From an uncultured Eubacteriales bacterium (GTDB taxonomy: Bacteria > Bacillota > Clostridia > Oscillospirales > Oscillospiraceae): a stretch of DNA of 39,975 bases. The DNA is taken from positions 1 through 39,975 of the forward strand of contig URPU01000008.1 of the NCBI GenBank assembly GCA_900549865.1, in the 5' to 3' direction. Below are positions 33,394-39,975 of the stretch, piece after piece. Under the pieces are notes generated by a model, which saw nothing but the letters and a program-made list of their open reading frames with translations, had not been told where the DNA came from and searched no databases. Position 1 is the first letter of the stretch. Each line of letters starts with the position of its first letter. The position numbers were made by a program, and so were the translations under genes.

Positions 33394-33422
33394 ATTGTAC
33401 CACAGCCGCGTTTTGTCCGCAA
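33394..33422 (-). promoter_or_regulatory. pepF promoter
   Basis: On the minus strand TTGCGG (33417-33422), a 17-base spacer and TACAAT (33394-33399) lie directly upstream of the pepF ribosome binding site. A weak plus-strand candidate for the divergent LysM-GH18 gene (TTGTCC at 33413, TATTAA at 33436) overlaps it. Confidence 0.7.
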
Positions 33423-33470
33423 TCACCGCGGCATATATTAATGTATCGCATAAATGAAAGGACTGATAAC

Positions 33471-34604
33471 GTGGAAATATACGTCGTGCGCGCCGGAGAC
33501 ACGCTTTACGGCATTGCGGAAAAATACGCGCTTGACCCGGCGGAGCTCGCCCGCCTGAACCAGCTTGCCGACCCCTCGCGCCTGCCCGTGGGGCTGGCGC
33601 TCTATATCCCCGGCTTCGACGAGGGGCAGCGCCCCGGCATCGAGGTCAACGGCTACGCCTATCCCAACATATCCGCCGCGGTGCTGAATGAAACGCTGCC
33701 ATACCTCACCTTTTTCTGCCCGTTTTCCTACAGCATGACGGCGGAGGGCGCGCTGCGCCCCATCGACGACAGGCGGCTCATATTCAGCGCCTACGCCGCG
33801 TCCGCCGCGCCGCTGATGACCGTGACGAACCTGAGCGAATCCTCCGGCTTTTCAAGCGACATCGCCCACGCCGTGTTCACCGACGAGGCCGTGCAGAACA
33901 AGGTCTTTGACAATATTCTCTCCACCCTGCGCGAAAAAAAGTACTACGGCATAAATTTTAATATAGAATACGTCTACCCCTTCGACCGCGAGGGCTATAA
34001 CGCCTTTATCCGCCGCGCGGCGGATGTGTTCCACCCTCTGGGCTACTATCTCTCCACGGCCATCGCCCCCAAGGAGAGCGACGCGCAGGGCGGGCTTCTC
34101 TACGAGGCGCACGATTACGCCGCGCACGGCCGGTATATGGACCGCGTGGTCATAATGACCTACGAGTGGGGCTACACCTACGGCGCGCCGCAGGCCGTCT
34201 CCCCGGTGGACAGGATGCGCAGCGTGCTTGCCTACGCCGTGACGAAGATGCCCGCAGGGAAGATACTCATGGGCTTTTCAAACTACGGCTATAGCTGGAG
34301 GCTGCCGTGGAAGCAGGGCGACGCCGCCGCCATCGTCTCCAGCGCGGGCGCGGCGGATCTCGCGGCAAGCGTCGGGGCGGAGATACGCTATGACTCCGTC
34401 GCCGCCGCGCCGTATTTCTACTATACCGACGCCGCCGGGCAGAAGCGCGTGGTCTGGTTCGAGGACGTGCGCTCATGGCGGGCACGGCTTTCGCTGGTAG
34501 AGGAATTTGGCCTTGCCGGAATAAGCATCTGGACCATCGACAAGCTCTACCGCCCCGGACTTGAGGTTTTGACTGGCACATACAGCGTGGAAAAGATAGT
34601 CTGA
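33471..34604 (+). CDS. LysM-GH18 protein, YaaH/SleL-like spore peptidoglycan hydrolase family
   Basis: The 377-residue protein is read from a GTG at 33471, eight bases after AAAGGA; an in-frame ATG at 33441 is less well placed. One LysM domain covers residues 1-48 (EIYVVRAGDTLYGIAEKYAL) and binds peptidoglycan. A GH18 barrel follows from about 58 (VNGYAYPNI) to the end (GLAGISIWTIDKLYRPGL). No signal peptide precedes LysM, as in B. subtilis YaaH and SleL, which are spore coat or cortex proteins. The catalytic strand reads Y-G-I-N-F-N-I-E, so the glutamate (E166) is kept but the aspartate of the D-x-E motif is Asn164. It may have reduced or altered activity. It suggests that the host forms spores. 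Confidence 0.88.
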   Translation: MEIYVVRAGDTLYGIAEKYALDPAELARLNQLADPSRLPVGLALYIPGFDEGQRPGIEVNGYAYPNISAAVLNETLPYLTFFCPFSYSMTAEGALRPIDDRRLIFSAYAASAAPLMTVTNLSESSGFSSDIAHAVFTDEAVQNKVFDNILSTLREKKYYGINFNIEYVYPFDREGYNAFIRRAADVFHPLGYYLSTAIAPKESDAQGGLLYEAHDYAAHGRYMDRVVIMTYEWGYTYGAPQAVSPVDRMRSVLAYAVTKMPAGKILMGFSNYGYSWRLPWKQGDAAAIVSSAGAADLAASVGAEIRYDSVAAAPYFYYTDAAGQKRVVWFEDVRSWRARLSLVEEFGLAGISIWTIDKLYRPGLEVLTGTYSVEKIV

Positions 34605-34636
34605 ACGTAAAATTCCCCATAAGCGGAAGCTTCCTC

Positions 34637-34665
34637 TTGAATTTGCACGATATAAATTGTAAAAT
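34637..34665 (+). promoter_or_regulatory. Promoter of the envelope operon (NTF2-like protein onward)
   Basis: TTGAAT (34637-34642), a 17-base spacer and TAAAAT (34660-34665) lie 38 bases before the next start codon in a locally AT-rich stretch. Confidence 0.6.
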
Positions 34666-34703
34666 AGATTTTGTATGCACAATCACACGTTTGGAGAGAA
34701 AGC

Positions 34704-35531
34704 ATGAAGCATATAAAAAGAACGGTTTCCGTGTTCGCCGCGCTTGCCCTCGCCTCCGGGCTGAGCGGCGCGGCCTATGCCGCGCAGACATATCTTGAAG
34801 AGCCTGCTTCCGCCGGGCGCAGCACCGGCGCTGTCATACTCGCACTGGCCGTCGCGGTGCTGATGTTCGCCGCGCTCGCGCTGTGCGTGAAGCTCGGCAG
34901 GAGCGGGCATATAAACGTGCCGTGGGCCGTGCTGGCCGTGGTGTTCACGGGCTTCGGCCTGCTGCTCAGCATCATCGGCTACAACGCCGGCGCGCTGTAC
35001 TCAAAGCCGCAGGGCGACCCCTCCGAGACTGTCACGCGCTTTTACGACGCGCTCATCGCGGGGGATTACCCCACGGCCTACTCCTGCCTGAGTGATTATA
35101 CCGGCCTCGGGCTGGAGACCGCGCCCAGCTCCGAAAACGCGGCGCTGATATACGACGCGCTCAAGGAGAGCTATGAGTACACCCTCACCGGCGCGGCGGT
35201 GACGGATGGCCTCACGGCCCGGCAGGGCGTGCGCTTCAAATACCTCGACCTCAGCGAGCTGGAGGCGAGCGTGGAGGACGGCGTGCAGCGCAATCTTGAA
35301 AAGCTTATCGACGACCGCCCCCGCAGCGAGGTGTATGACGAGCATGACAAGTACCTCCCCTCCATAACCGAGGAGGCGTACTCCGTCTCTCTCACCTCCG
35401 TGCTCAGCCACGCGGACAGCTATTACACCGCCGCCGAAATAACGGTGGAGCTTACATATACCGGCGGGCAGTGGCTCATCGTCACGAACCAGACCATGCT
35501 AAACGCCCTGATGGGCGGCGCGGCGTACTGA
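34704..35531 (+). CDS. Membrane-anchored protein with NTF2-like extracytoplasmic domain
   Basis: The 275-residue protein starts at the ATG at 34704, behind GGAGAG. It begins with a signal-like segment (about 6-26, ending A-A-Y-A-A-Q), followed by two membrane segments near 42-62 and 74-96. From about 110 the motif S-E-T-V-T-R-F-Y-D-A-L-I-A-G-D-Y-P-T-A-Y resembles the first helix of NTF2-like or DUF4878 domains, which bind small ligands. No closer family was recognised. It precedes the phosphodiester glycosidase by 25 bases and is likely cotranscribed, so a role in envelope polymer turnover is possible, but this is inference. Confidence 0.75.
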   Translation: MKHIKRTVSVFAALALASGLSGAAYAAQTYLEEPASAGRSTGAVILALAVAVLMFAALALCVKLGRSGHINVPWAVLAVVFTGFGLLLSIIGYNAGALYSKPQGDPSETVTRFYDALIAGDYPTAYSCLSDYTGLGLETAPSSENAALIYDALKESYEYTLTGAAVTDGLTARQGVRFKYLDLSELEASVEDGVQRNLEKLIDDRPRSEVYDEHDKYLPSITEEAYSVSLTSVLSHADSYYTAAEITVELTYTGGQWLIVTNQTMLNALMGGAAY

Positions 35532-35556
35532 CTTTTCCGGAGGTGACATACAGCAT

Positions 35557-37248
35557 ATGAGCGGCAGCAACAACGATTTCAATTCCGACCTTGAGGCCAT
35601 ACTGGCGGAATTTGCCTCATACAGCAGCAATATCTCCGGCACGCCGGATGCGCCGCAGGAGAGCGCGAAAAGCGCGCCCAAGGCGGATGCGCCCGCCGAC
35701 AGCGGCGCGGACGCGGCTCCGAAGGCCGGTGCGCCCGTGAAGGACAGCGGCGCTGAATACTATGTGGACGTATCCCGGCTGGAGGATTACCTGACCCACC
35801 GCAAGGACGCGCAGGACGCGAAGAAGTCCGCGCCGCCGAAGCGCGCGGAGGACTTCTCCCCGGAGTTCACCCCATCCGGTAGGGCCTACCGCCGGCCGGA
35901 GGCGTGGGCCGTTCCCGGCGCGGGCGGAAAGCGCGGGCGACAGGGCGCGGCCTTTGACCCCGACAAATTTCTGACCGACAGCGAAAAGAAAAAGGCGCAG
36001 GCCATCCAGAATAAGGCCGAGGCGAAGCAGGCGCGGCTGGACGCGCAGAAATCCGCCCTGCGCCAGAAGGACAAAGACGCCGTCGCCGCGCAGGAGCGTC
36101 AGCGCGAGGTGCGCGAAAGGGCGCAGTCTCCGGTTAAGACCCTCATCGCCGCGGTGTTCGGCGTGCTGACGCTGCTTGCGCTGTGCTGGGTGGGCGTGAA
36201 TATCCATCCCGACTCCGGCACGGCCACGGCCGCGAAGGTGCAGAACAATCTCAACCTCACCAGCAAGCTGGATGTGTACATAAATAACGCCGCCAGCGAC
36301 GCGCTCAGCGACCTGACGTATATAAAGAAGATATATAAGATCGCCGAGACGGACACCGTCGCCCCGAAGCCCGACGCGAACGCCTTCGGCACGACGACGG
36401 ATCCTGCCGTCGTGCAGGCCGTCATTGCCGACGCGGAGGAGCTTCTCGATGGACAGCAGACAGTCTGGCAGCCTGACCTGCCCTTCTATCCGGGCACGGA
36501 GATGTACTATTACCGCGACGCGACCATCCTCGTCATCGTCTGGAAGGAGATAATCGAGGAGCGCTGCGCCACGCTTGCCGAGGTGAAGATCGCGGACGGC
36601 TCCCAGTTCCGCCGCCGGTTGACGGAGGACACCTATGGCTCCTCCGTGCAGCTTTACGCGACCGAGCTTGCCGCCGCCTCCAACGCCGTCGTCGCGGCAA
36701 ATGCGGACTTTTATGCCTTCCGGCAAATCGGCCTTACGGTCTATCAGCGCCAACTCTTCCGCAACGACGCGGCCAAGCTCGACACCTGCTTTGTCACGGC
36801 GGATGGGGACATGCTCTTCGCCCGCGCGGGCGAGCTGGGGGATGACGCGTCTGTCAACCAGTACATCGCCGATAACGACGTTGTCTTTTCCCTCTCCTTC
36901 GGCCCCGTGCTGATAGACAACGGCGTCGTGCAGGAGTGCAGCGGCTACCCCATCGGCGAGATGGATCTTGAATACTCCCGCTCCGGCATCGGCATGACCG
37001 GGGACAAGCATTACCTGCTCATGACCGTCAACCATACCGACGGCCGCCCGCGCGCGAAGGTCAACGAGTTTGCCCGCTTCATGGCGTCGAAGGGCTGCAT
37101 AAAGGCGTATAACCTCGACGGCGGCCAGACCTCTGAGATCGTCATGCTCGACCAGCCCGTCAACCATGTTGACTTTGGTTATGAGCGCACCGTCAGCGAT
37201 ATAATCTATTTTGCCACGGCAATCCCGAGTTCGGAGGTGACAGGATGA
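35557..37248 (+). CDS. Membrane-anchored phosphodiester glycosidase (NAGPA/DUF2233)
   Basis: The 563-residue protein has three parts. Residues 1-187 are low-complexity, rich in Ala, Lys, Asp and Gln, beginning with N-D-F-N-S-D-L-E-A-I-L-A-E-F and later a long charged helix (about 140-187). One membrane segment follows (about 190-212, TLIAAVFGVLTLLALCWVGV). The outer part holds an uncharacterised helical linker and, from about 360, the NAGPA-like domain with AANADFYAF and GPVLIDNGVV. It closes with YNLDGGQTSEIVML. The family removes alpha-linked N-acetylglucosamine from phosphodiesters, for example in teichoic acids or capping sugars. The large cytosolic tail is unusual for a secreted glycosidase. 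Its stop overlaps the next start as ATGA. Confidence 0.87.
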   Translation: MSGSNNDFNSDLEAILAEFASYSSNISGTPDAPQESAKSAPKADAPADSGADAAPKAGAPVKDSGAEYYVDVSRLEDYLTHRKDAQDAKKSAPPKRAEDFSPEFTPSGRAYRRPEAWAVPGAGGKRGRQGAAFDPDKFLTDSEKKKAQAIQNKAEAKQARLDAQKSALRQKDKDAVAAQERQREVRERAQSPVKTLIAAVFGVLTLLALCWVGVNIHPDSGTATAAKVQNNLNLTSKLDVYINNAASDALSDLTYIKKIYKIAETDTVAPKPDANAFGTTTDPAVVQAVIADAEELLDGQQTVWQPDLPFYPGTEMYYYRDATILVIVWKEIIEERCATLAEVKIADGSQFRRRLTEDTYGSSVQLYATELAAASNAVVAANADFYAFRQIGLTVYQRQLFRNDAAKLDTCFVTADGDMLFARAGELGDDASVNQYIADNDVVFSLSFGPVLIDNGVVQECSGYPIGEMDLEYSRSGIGMTGDKHYLLMTVNHTDGRPRAKVNEFARFMASKGCIKAYNLDGGQTSEIVMLDQPVNHVDFGYERTVSDIIYFATAIPSSEVTG

Positions 37249-38249
37249 GCGGCATCGCCATATACACCGGCAGCACCGTTATTTACTGGAGCGGTATCAT
37301 CATCGCGCTGGGCGTTGCGGCCTGCTTTGCGCTGAGCTATGCGCTGTACACCTCCTATGTCGGCACGGGCAGGGCGCTGTGGGTGCTTCTGCCGCTGAGT
37401 GTGCTTTTCTCCGTGCTGTTCTGCCGCCTCATACACTGGTACTGCCATGCTGAGCAGTACGCAGGGCTCTGGGGCGCGCTGACGGACTATTCCGGCGGCG
37501 GTTACTGCCTGCCGGGCGCGCTTTTTGGCGTGCTGCTGGCCGCTTTCCTTGTGGGGCGTCTGGGCTTTACGGACAACGTGCCGCGTATGCTGGACGCCGT
37601 CGCCCCCGGCGCGGCGCTGTGCGTCGCATTCATCCGCCTCTCCGCGCTTTTCAACAACTCCTGCCGCGGCAAGATCGCCGTAAAAACGCCCGCGCTTCAG
37701 CACCTGCCGCTGGCCTCGCCCGTGTACGTCAACGGCGCGGCCGATTACCGCTTCGCCACATTTTTTGTGGAGTTTCTGGTGATGCTTGCGCTGTGCTTTG
37801 TGCTGATACGCTTCTATTTCGCCCGGCGCAGCATCCGTATGCGCGGGGGCAGCTCCAGCGACGGGCACACCGCGCGCTTCTTCCTGCTCATTTTCAGCGT
37901 GACCGAGCTTATCCTTGACAGCACGCGCTACGACTCCAGCTATATGCACTTCAACGGCTTTGTCAGCATCGTGCAGATGATCGCGGCGATATCCGTCCTC
38001 GTCCTGCTGATTTATTACAGCCGTCTTTCCATCCGCGTCAACGGGCGCGGCGCGAAGCACTGGGGGCTGTGGGGCGTCTACTTCCTCTCGCTCGTGTGCG
38101 TGGGCGTGTCGGAATACCTCGTGCAGCGCCACGGCGACTGGTACGGCCGGTGCTATTTCGCCATGTTCATCGGCGTCACGGTCATGGCCGCATCGGTGTA
38201 CTCCATGTACTTAAGCTGCTGCGAGAAGAAGCACTGGAAGGAATATTGA
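37245..38249 (+). CDS. Lgt-like membrane protein (prolipoprotein diacylglyceryl transferase fold), probably degenerate
   Basis: The 334-residue protein has about eight membrane segments. It resembles Lgt in overall size, in the region RMLDAVAPGAALCVAFIRLSALFNN (compare Lgt D-x-x-A-P...G-R-x-G-N-F-x-N), and in a late helix with E221. By hand alignment several residues important in E. coli Lgt are changed: His103 falls at Pro90 in Y-C-L-P-G-A-L-F-G, and the arginine four residues before the conserved glutamate is Phe217. Arg131 and Asn137 or Asn138 are retained near the Arg143/Asn146 positions. A second, regular lgt gene is probably elsewhere. Translational coupling to the phosphodiester glycosidase suggests the pair works together at the membrane. 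Confidence 0.7.
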   Translation: MSGIAIYTGSTVIYWSGIIIALGVAACFALSYALYTSYVGTGRALWVLLPLSVLFSVLFCRLIHWYCHAEQYAGLWGALTDYSGGGYCLPGALFGVLLAAFLVGRLGFTDNVPRMLDAVAPGAALCVAFIRLSALFNNSCRGKIAVKTPALQHLPLASPVYVNGAADYRFATFFVEFLVMLALCFVLIRFYFARRSIRMRGGSSSDGHTARFFLLIFSVTELILDSTRYDSSYMHFNGFVSIVQMIAAISVLVLLIYYSRLSIRVNGRGAKHWGLWGVYFLSLVCVGVSEYLVQRHGDWYGRCYFAMFIGVTVMAASVYSMYLSCCEKKHWKEY

Positions 38250-38280
38250 AAATAAAATATGCTCCCGAAAGGAAACTGAC

Positions 38281-38676
38281 ATGAAAAGAACGACAAAGAT
38301 AATCCTTGCGCTTGTCCTTCTGGCGGCGCTCATCGTTGGCGCGCTCGCGCTTTATAACGCATACATGCCCACGGGTGTCGAGGGCGGCAAGCATCTGACG
38401 GTCGAGGTCATCCACTCCGACGGCAGTGAAAAGAGCTTCGCCATTGCAACGGATTCTGAAAACCTGCGCGGCGCGCTGGAAGAGGAATCACTCATCGAGG
38501 GTGAGGACAGCTCCTACGGCCTGTATGTCACCGTGGTCGATGGAGAGAGCGCCGATGCGTCCCAGCAGCAGTGGTGGTGCTTCACGAAGGACGGCGAAAT
38601 GCTCATGACCGGCGTGGACGACACCATGATCCGCGACGGGGAGAAGTATGAGATCACCTTCACAACAGGCTGGTAA
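38281..38676 (+). CDS. DUF4430 domain protein with N-terminal anchor
   Basis: The 131-residue protein has one N-terminal membrane segment (about 7-26) without a lipobox cysteine, then a DUF4430 domain. The typical features are L-T-V-E-V-I-H-S-D-G near the start of the domain, L-R-G-A-L, Y-G-L-Y-V-T-V-V-D-G, W-W-C-F-T-K-D-G, and the ending D-G-E-K-Y-E-I-T-F-T. DUF4430 resembles the beta domain of transcobalamin and intrinsic factor. In Clostridia it often accompanies ECF transporter components, as here, where the S component gene overlaps its end by 29 bases. It may be an extracellular substrate-capture partner; the substrate, perhaps a corrinoid, is inference. Confidence 0.85.
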   Translation: MKRTTKIILALVLLAALIVGALALYNAYMPTGVEGGKHLTVEVIHSDGSEKSFAIATDSENLRGALEEESLIEGEDSSYGLYVTVVDGESADASQQQWWCFTKDGEMLMTGVDDTMIRDGEKYEITFTTGW

Positions 38677-39196
38677 GCCCGCCCTCCCTGTCAAGGAGAT
38701 GTGCCTGCTGGCGCTGATGGGGGCGCTGATGTTCGTGATGCAGGTCGCCATGGCGCCGATACGCAATTTCCACATGACGGATGTGCTCATCATCCTCACG
38801 GCCATTTTCTTCGGCTGGAAGGTGATGTATTCCGTGTTCGTGTTCGTCGTGCTGGAGGGGCTGATGTGGGGCTTCGGGCTGTGGGTCGTGTCGTACATGT
38901 ACCTCTGGCCAATCCTTGCCGCCGTCGCCGTCGCCATGCGCAAAACGGATTCATCCATCGTCTGGGCGATAGTCGCGGCGCTGCACGGGCTTTTCTTCGG
39001 GGCGGGCTGCTCCATCCCGTATCTGTTCATCGGCGGGTGGAGCATGGCGTTTTCCTACTTCATCACGGGCATTCCCTTTGACATCCGCCACTGTGTGGGC
39101 AATTTTGTCCTCACTCTCGTGCTGTACCGCCCTCTGCGCCGCGCCATGGAGGCCGCCGCCCGGCAGATAAAGCTCATTGAAAAGCGCCGTATGTGA
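38648..39196 (+). CDS. ECF transporter S component
   Basis: The 182-residue protein has five or six membrane segments. The first is preceded by L-P-V-K-E-M-C-L-L-A-L-M-G-A-L-M-F, the usual S-component start where the Ala-x-x-x-Ala-like helix docks on EcfT. Further features are the DVLIILTAIFFGWK helix and a late GIPFDIRHCVGNFVLTLVLYRPL stretch. S components bind a vitamin or metal and dock onto a shared EcfAA'T module, which is not in this window. The start at 38648 has GGGGAG nearby and overlaps the DUF4430 gene, so the two are translationally coupled. No cobalamin, riboflavin or thiamine riboswitch is visible upstream; the ligand is not known. Confidence 0.88.
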   Translation: MRSPSQQAGKPALPVKEMCLLALMGALMFVMQVAMAPIRNFHMTDVLIILTAIFFGWKVMYSVFVFVVLEGLMWGFGLWVVSYMYLWPILAAVAVAMRKTDSSIVWAIVAALHGLFFGAGCSIPYLFIGGWSMAFSYFITGIPFDIRHCVGNFVLTLVLYRPLRRAMEAAARQIKLIEKRRM

Positions 39197-39255
39197 GGCG
39201 CGCAGGCTCAGATCTAATATATTAAACATCAAAGTACGAAAGGCGGTCAAATACC

Positions 39256-39840
39256 ATGTGGCAGAGTGAACTTCCGGAAAAGGACGACCTCACGGACCCC
39301 AGCTATATCCTCGACATACAGCATATTTACGACCATGAGAAGGAAGCTCAGGAGGGTATCGACGAGCTTGCCGAGTATTTTGAATTCGGCCGTGAGATAG
39401 AACACATGATCGGCGAGACGCCCGTGTGGCACCAGTATAATGTAAAGCTGGCATCGCGCGGCTGCGGCTGGGAGGACATTCTGCGCTGGGCAGATTATAT
39501 GATGTCAACCGACCTGACAGAGTTTTTCTACGCCTCCGTGAGCGACGATTCCTTTGCTTTCTTTGACGCGGCGCGCTTCACGAACGAATATCTGCGGTGC
39601 GGCAGCTTTCTGGAAATGCCGGAGCTTGTGAAAGAGCACAAGGCCTTTACCCTCAACGCGGGACACAGCAAAAGCCTGTGCTGTCCAATAAGAATAGAAT
39701 GGTTCAATAATGAGAATTATTTCACCCTGCACGTCAAAAATAACGACGTCGATCTTATGAAGCGGTACGCGGAGACGATGGTCCGCATGACGTTCGGCAC
39801 CCCTGACGCCTTCAAGCTCGGCAAACCGCTGGATCTCTAA
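39256..39840 (+). CDS. Unrecognised soluble protein
   Basis: The 194-residue protein has no signal peptide or membrane segment and is acidic. The N-terminal half is helical (DIQHIYDHEKEAQEGIDELA, then YFEFGREI), and the C-terminal half shows an alternating pattern around F-T-L-H-V-K-N-N-D. Clustered residues of note are W-H at 59-60, C75 and a C-C pair near 144. I do not recognise a family. The AAAGG before the ATG is about 12 bases away, longer than usual here. Codon use matches the host. It lies 59 bases after the ECF S component and ends just before a strong terminator, so it may be the last gene of that operon. Confidence 0.75.
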   Translation: MWQSELPEKDDLTDPSYILDIQHIYDHEKEAQEGIDELAEYFEFGREIEHMIGETPVWHQYNVKLASRGCGWEDILRWADYMMSTDLTEFFYASVSDDSFAFFDAARFTNEYLRCGSFLEMPELVKEHKAFTLNAGHSKSLCCPIRIEWFNNENYFTLHVKNNDVDLMKRYAETMVRMTFGTPDAFKLGKPLDL

Positions 39841-39893
39841 GCTGCCTTCACACTGACACACAGCAAAGCTGCATAAATTGAATTTAAAAACAC

Positions 39894-39923
39894 ACATCCG
39901 GCAGACGAAAATCTGCCGGATGT
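39894..39923 (+). terminator. Terminator hairpin beside a mobile repeat end
   Basis: ACATCCGGCAGA, a six-base loop and TCTGCCGGATGT form a perfect 12-bp stem. An A-tract lies upstream; downstream the sequence passes directly into the end of the mobile repeat, so the usual T-run on the plus side is missing. Confidence 0.8.
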
Positions 39924-39975
39924 TCAGCTTGTCAAAAAAAGCCTCGCAGAGTTTCGCGTCCGCAGACGCGAAAGC
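39924..39975 (-). mobile_element. Second copy of the hairpin-rich repeat, inverted and cut by window edge
   Basis: The sequence from 39923 to the window edge is the exact reverse complement of 27998-28050, covering the right end of the element at 27847-28049 and its 9-bp stem-loop. The copy begins immediately after a terminator hairpin, as the first copy does. Identity over all 53 visible bases indicates recent spread. Confidence 0.85.

Noticed and set aside
31814..33457. Long plus-strand open frame (547 codons) opposite pepF
   Set aside because: It is a mirror of the pepF codon pattern, rich in Arg, His, Leu and Val, with no recognisable domain.
38250..38280. Cobalamin or other vitamin riboswitch before the DUF4430-ECF pair
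   Set aside because: Only 31 bases separate it from the previous gene, which is too short for any known vitamin riboswitch.

Overview
The window reads as chromosome of a GC-rich Firmicute of class Clostridia, most likely a gut Oscillospiraceae/Ruminococcaceae-type bacterium. The signs are the Clostridia-style gene sets (hisS-aspS, maf-mreCD-mrdA, DnaD plus DnaI-like helicase loader, PadR-HAAS pair, oligoendopeptidase F, YaaH-like LysM-GH18 protein, ECF S component), strong GGAGG ribosome binding sites and TTGACA/TATAAT promoters with 17-nt spacers. Lineage is inferred from gene content only.

Layout. 1-3130: minus-strand regulatory and transport genes, namely a PadR regulator, a HAAS (DUF1700) membrane protein whose C-terminus looks like the tail of a GNAT acetyltransferase, then a separate YtrA-type GntR regulator, ABC ATPase and ABC permease (the permease is cut by the window edge). 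3130-4700: a DUF4143 AAA ATPase with an unusual tandem repeat in its leader. 4729-8062: cinA-thiI, then a divergent TSUP-family permease. 8100-11400: a visibly AT-richer island with two convergent lipoprotein genes and a small membrane protein. 11481-16266: hisS-aspS-comM. 16385-23184: U32 peptidase-maf-mreC-mreD-mrdA followed by a methylglyoxal synthase homologue. The order resembles the usual Clostridia mre/min locus, but mreB, minCDE and rodA are absent, and the methylglyoxal synthase homologue lacks most catalytic residues.

23394-27774: plus-strand dnaD, dnaI-like, DUF2804 and a type Ic aspartate aminotransferase. 27775-28099: a short non-coding mobile repeat (about 203 bp, rich in hairpins) flanked by two perfect copies of a palindromic terminator. 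An identical end of the same repeat, in the opposite orientation, abuts another terminator hairpin at the right edge of the window. 28100-33364: a second aminotransferase, a YyaL-type thioredoxin-fold protein and pepF. 33471-39840: a plus-strand envelope cluster with LysM-GH18 protein, membrane-anchored NTF2-like protein, membrane-anchored phosphodiester glycosidase, an Lgt-like membrane protein lacking key Lgt residues, a DUF4430 protein overlapping an ECF transporter S component, and an unrecognised soluble protein.

Most promising for novelty: (1) the hairpin repeat that appears to insert at rho-independent terminators and duplicate the whole palindrome; (2) the substituted active site of the methylglyoxal synthase-like protein inside a contracted mre locus; (3) the HAAS-GNAT chimera; (4) the phosphodiester glycosidase/Lgt-like pair; (5) the DUF4430-ECF pair. 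No CRISPR array, tRNA, rRNA or full transposase gene was seen. All family assignments are by eye from sequence motifs; no database search was run.
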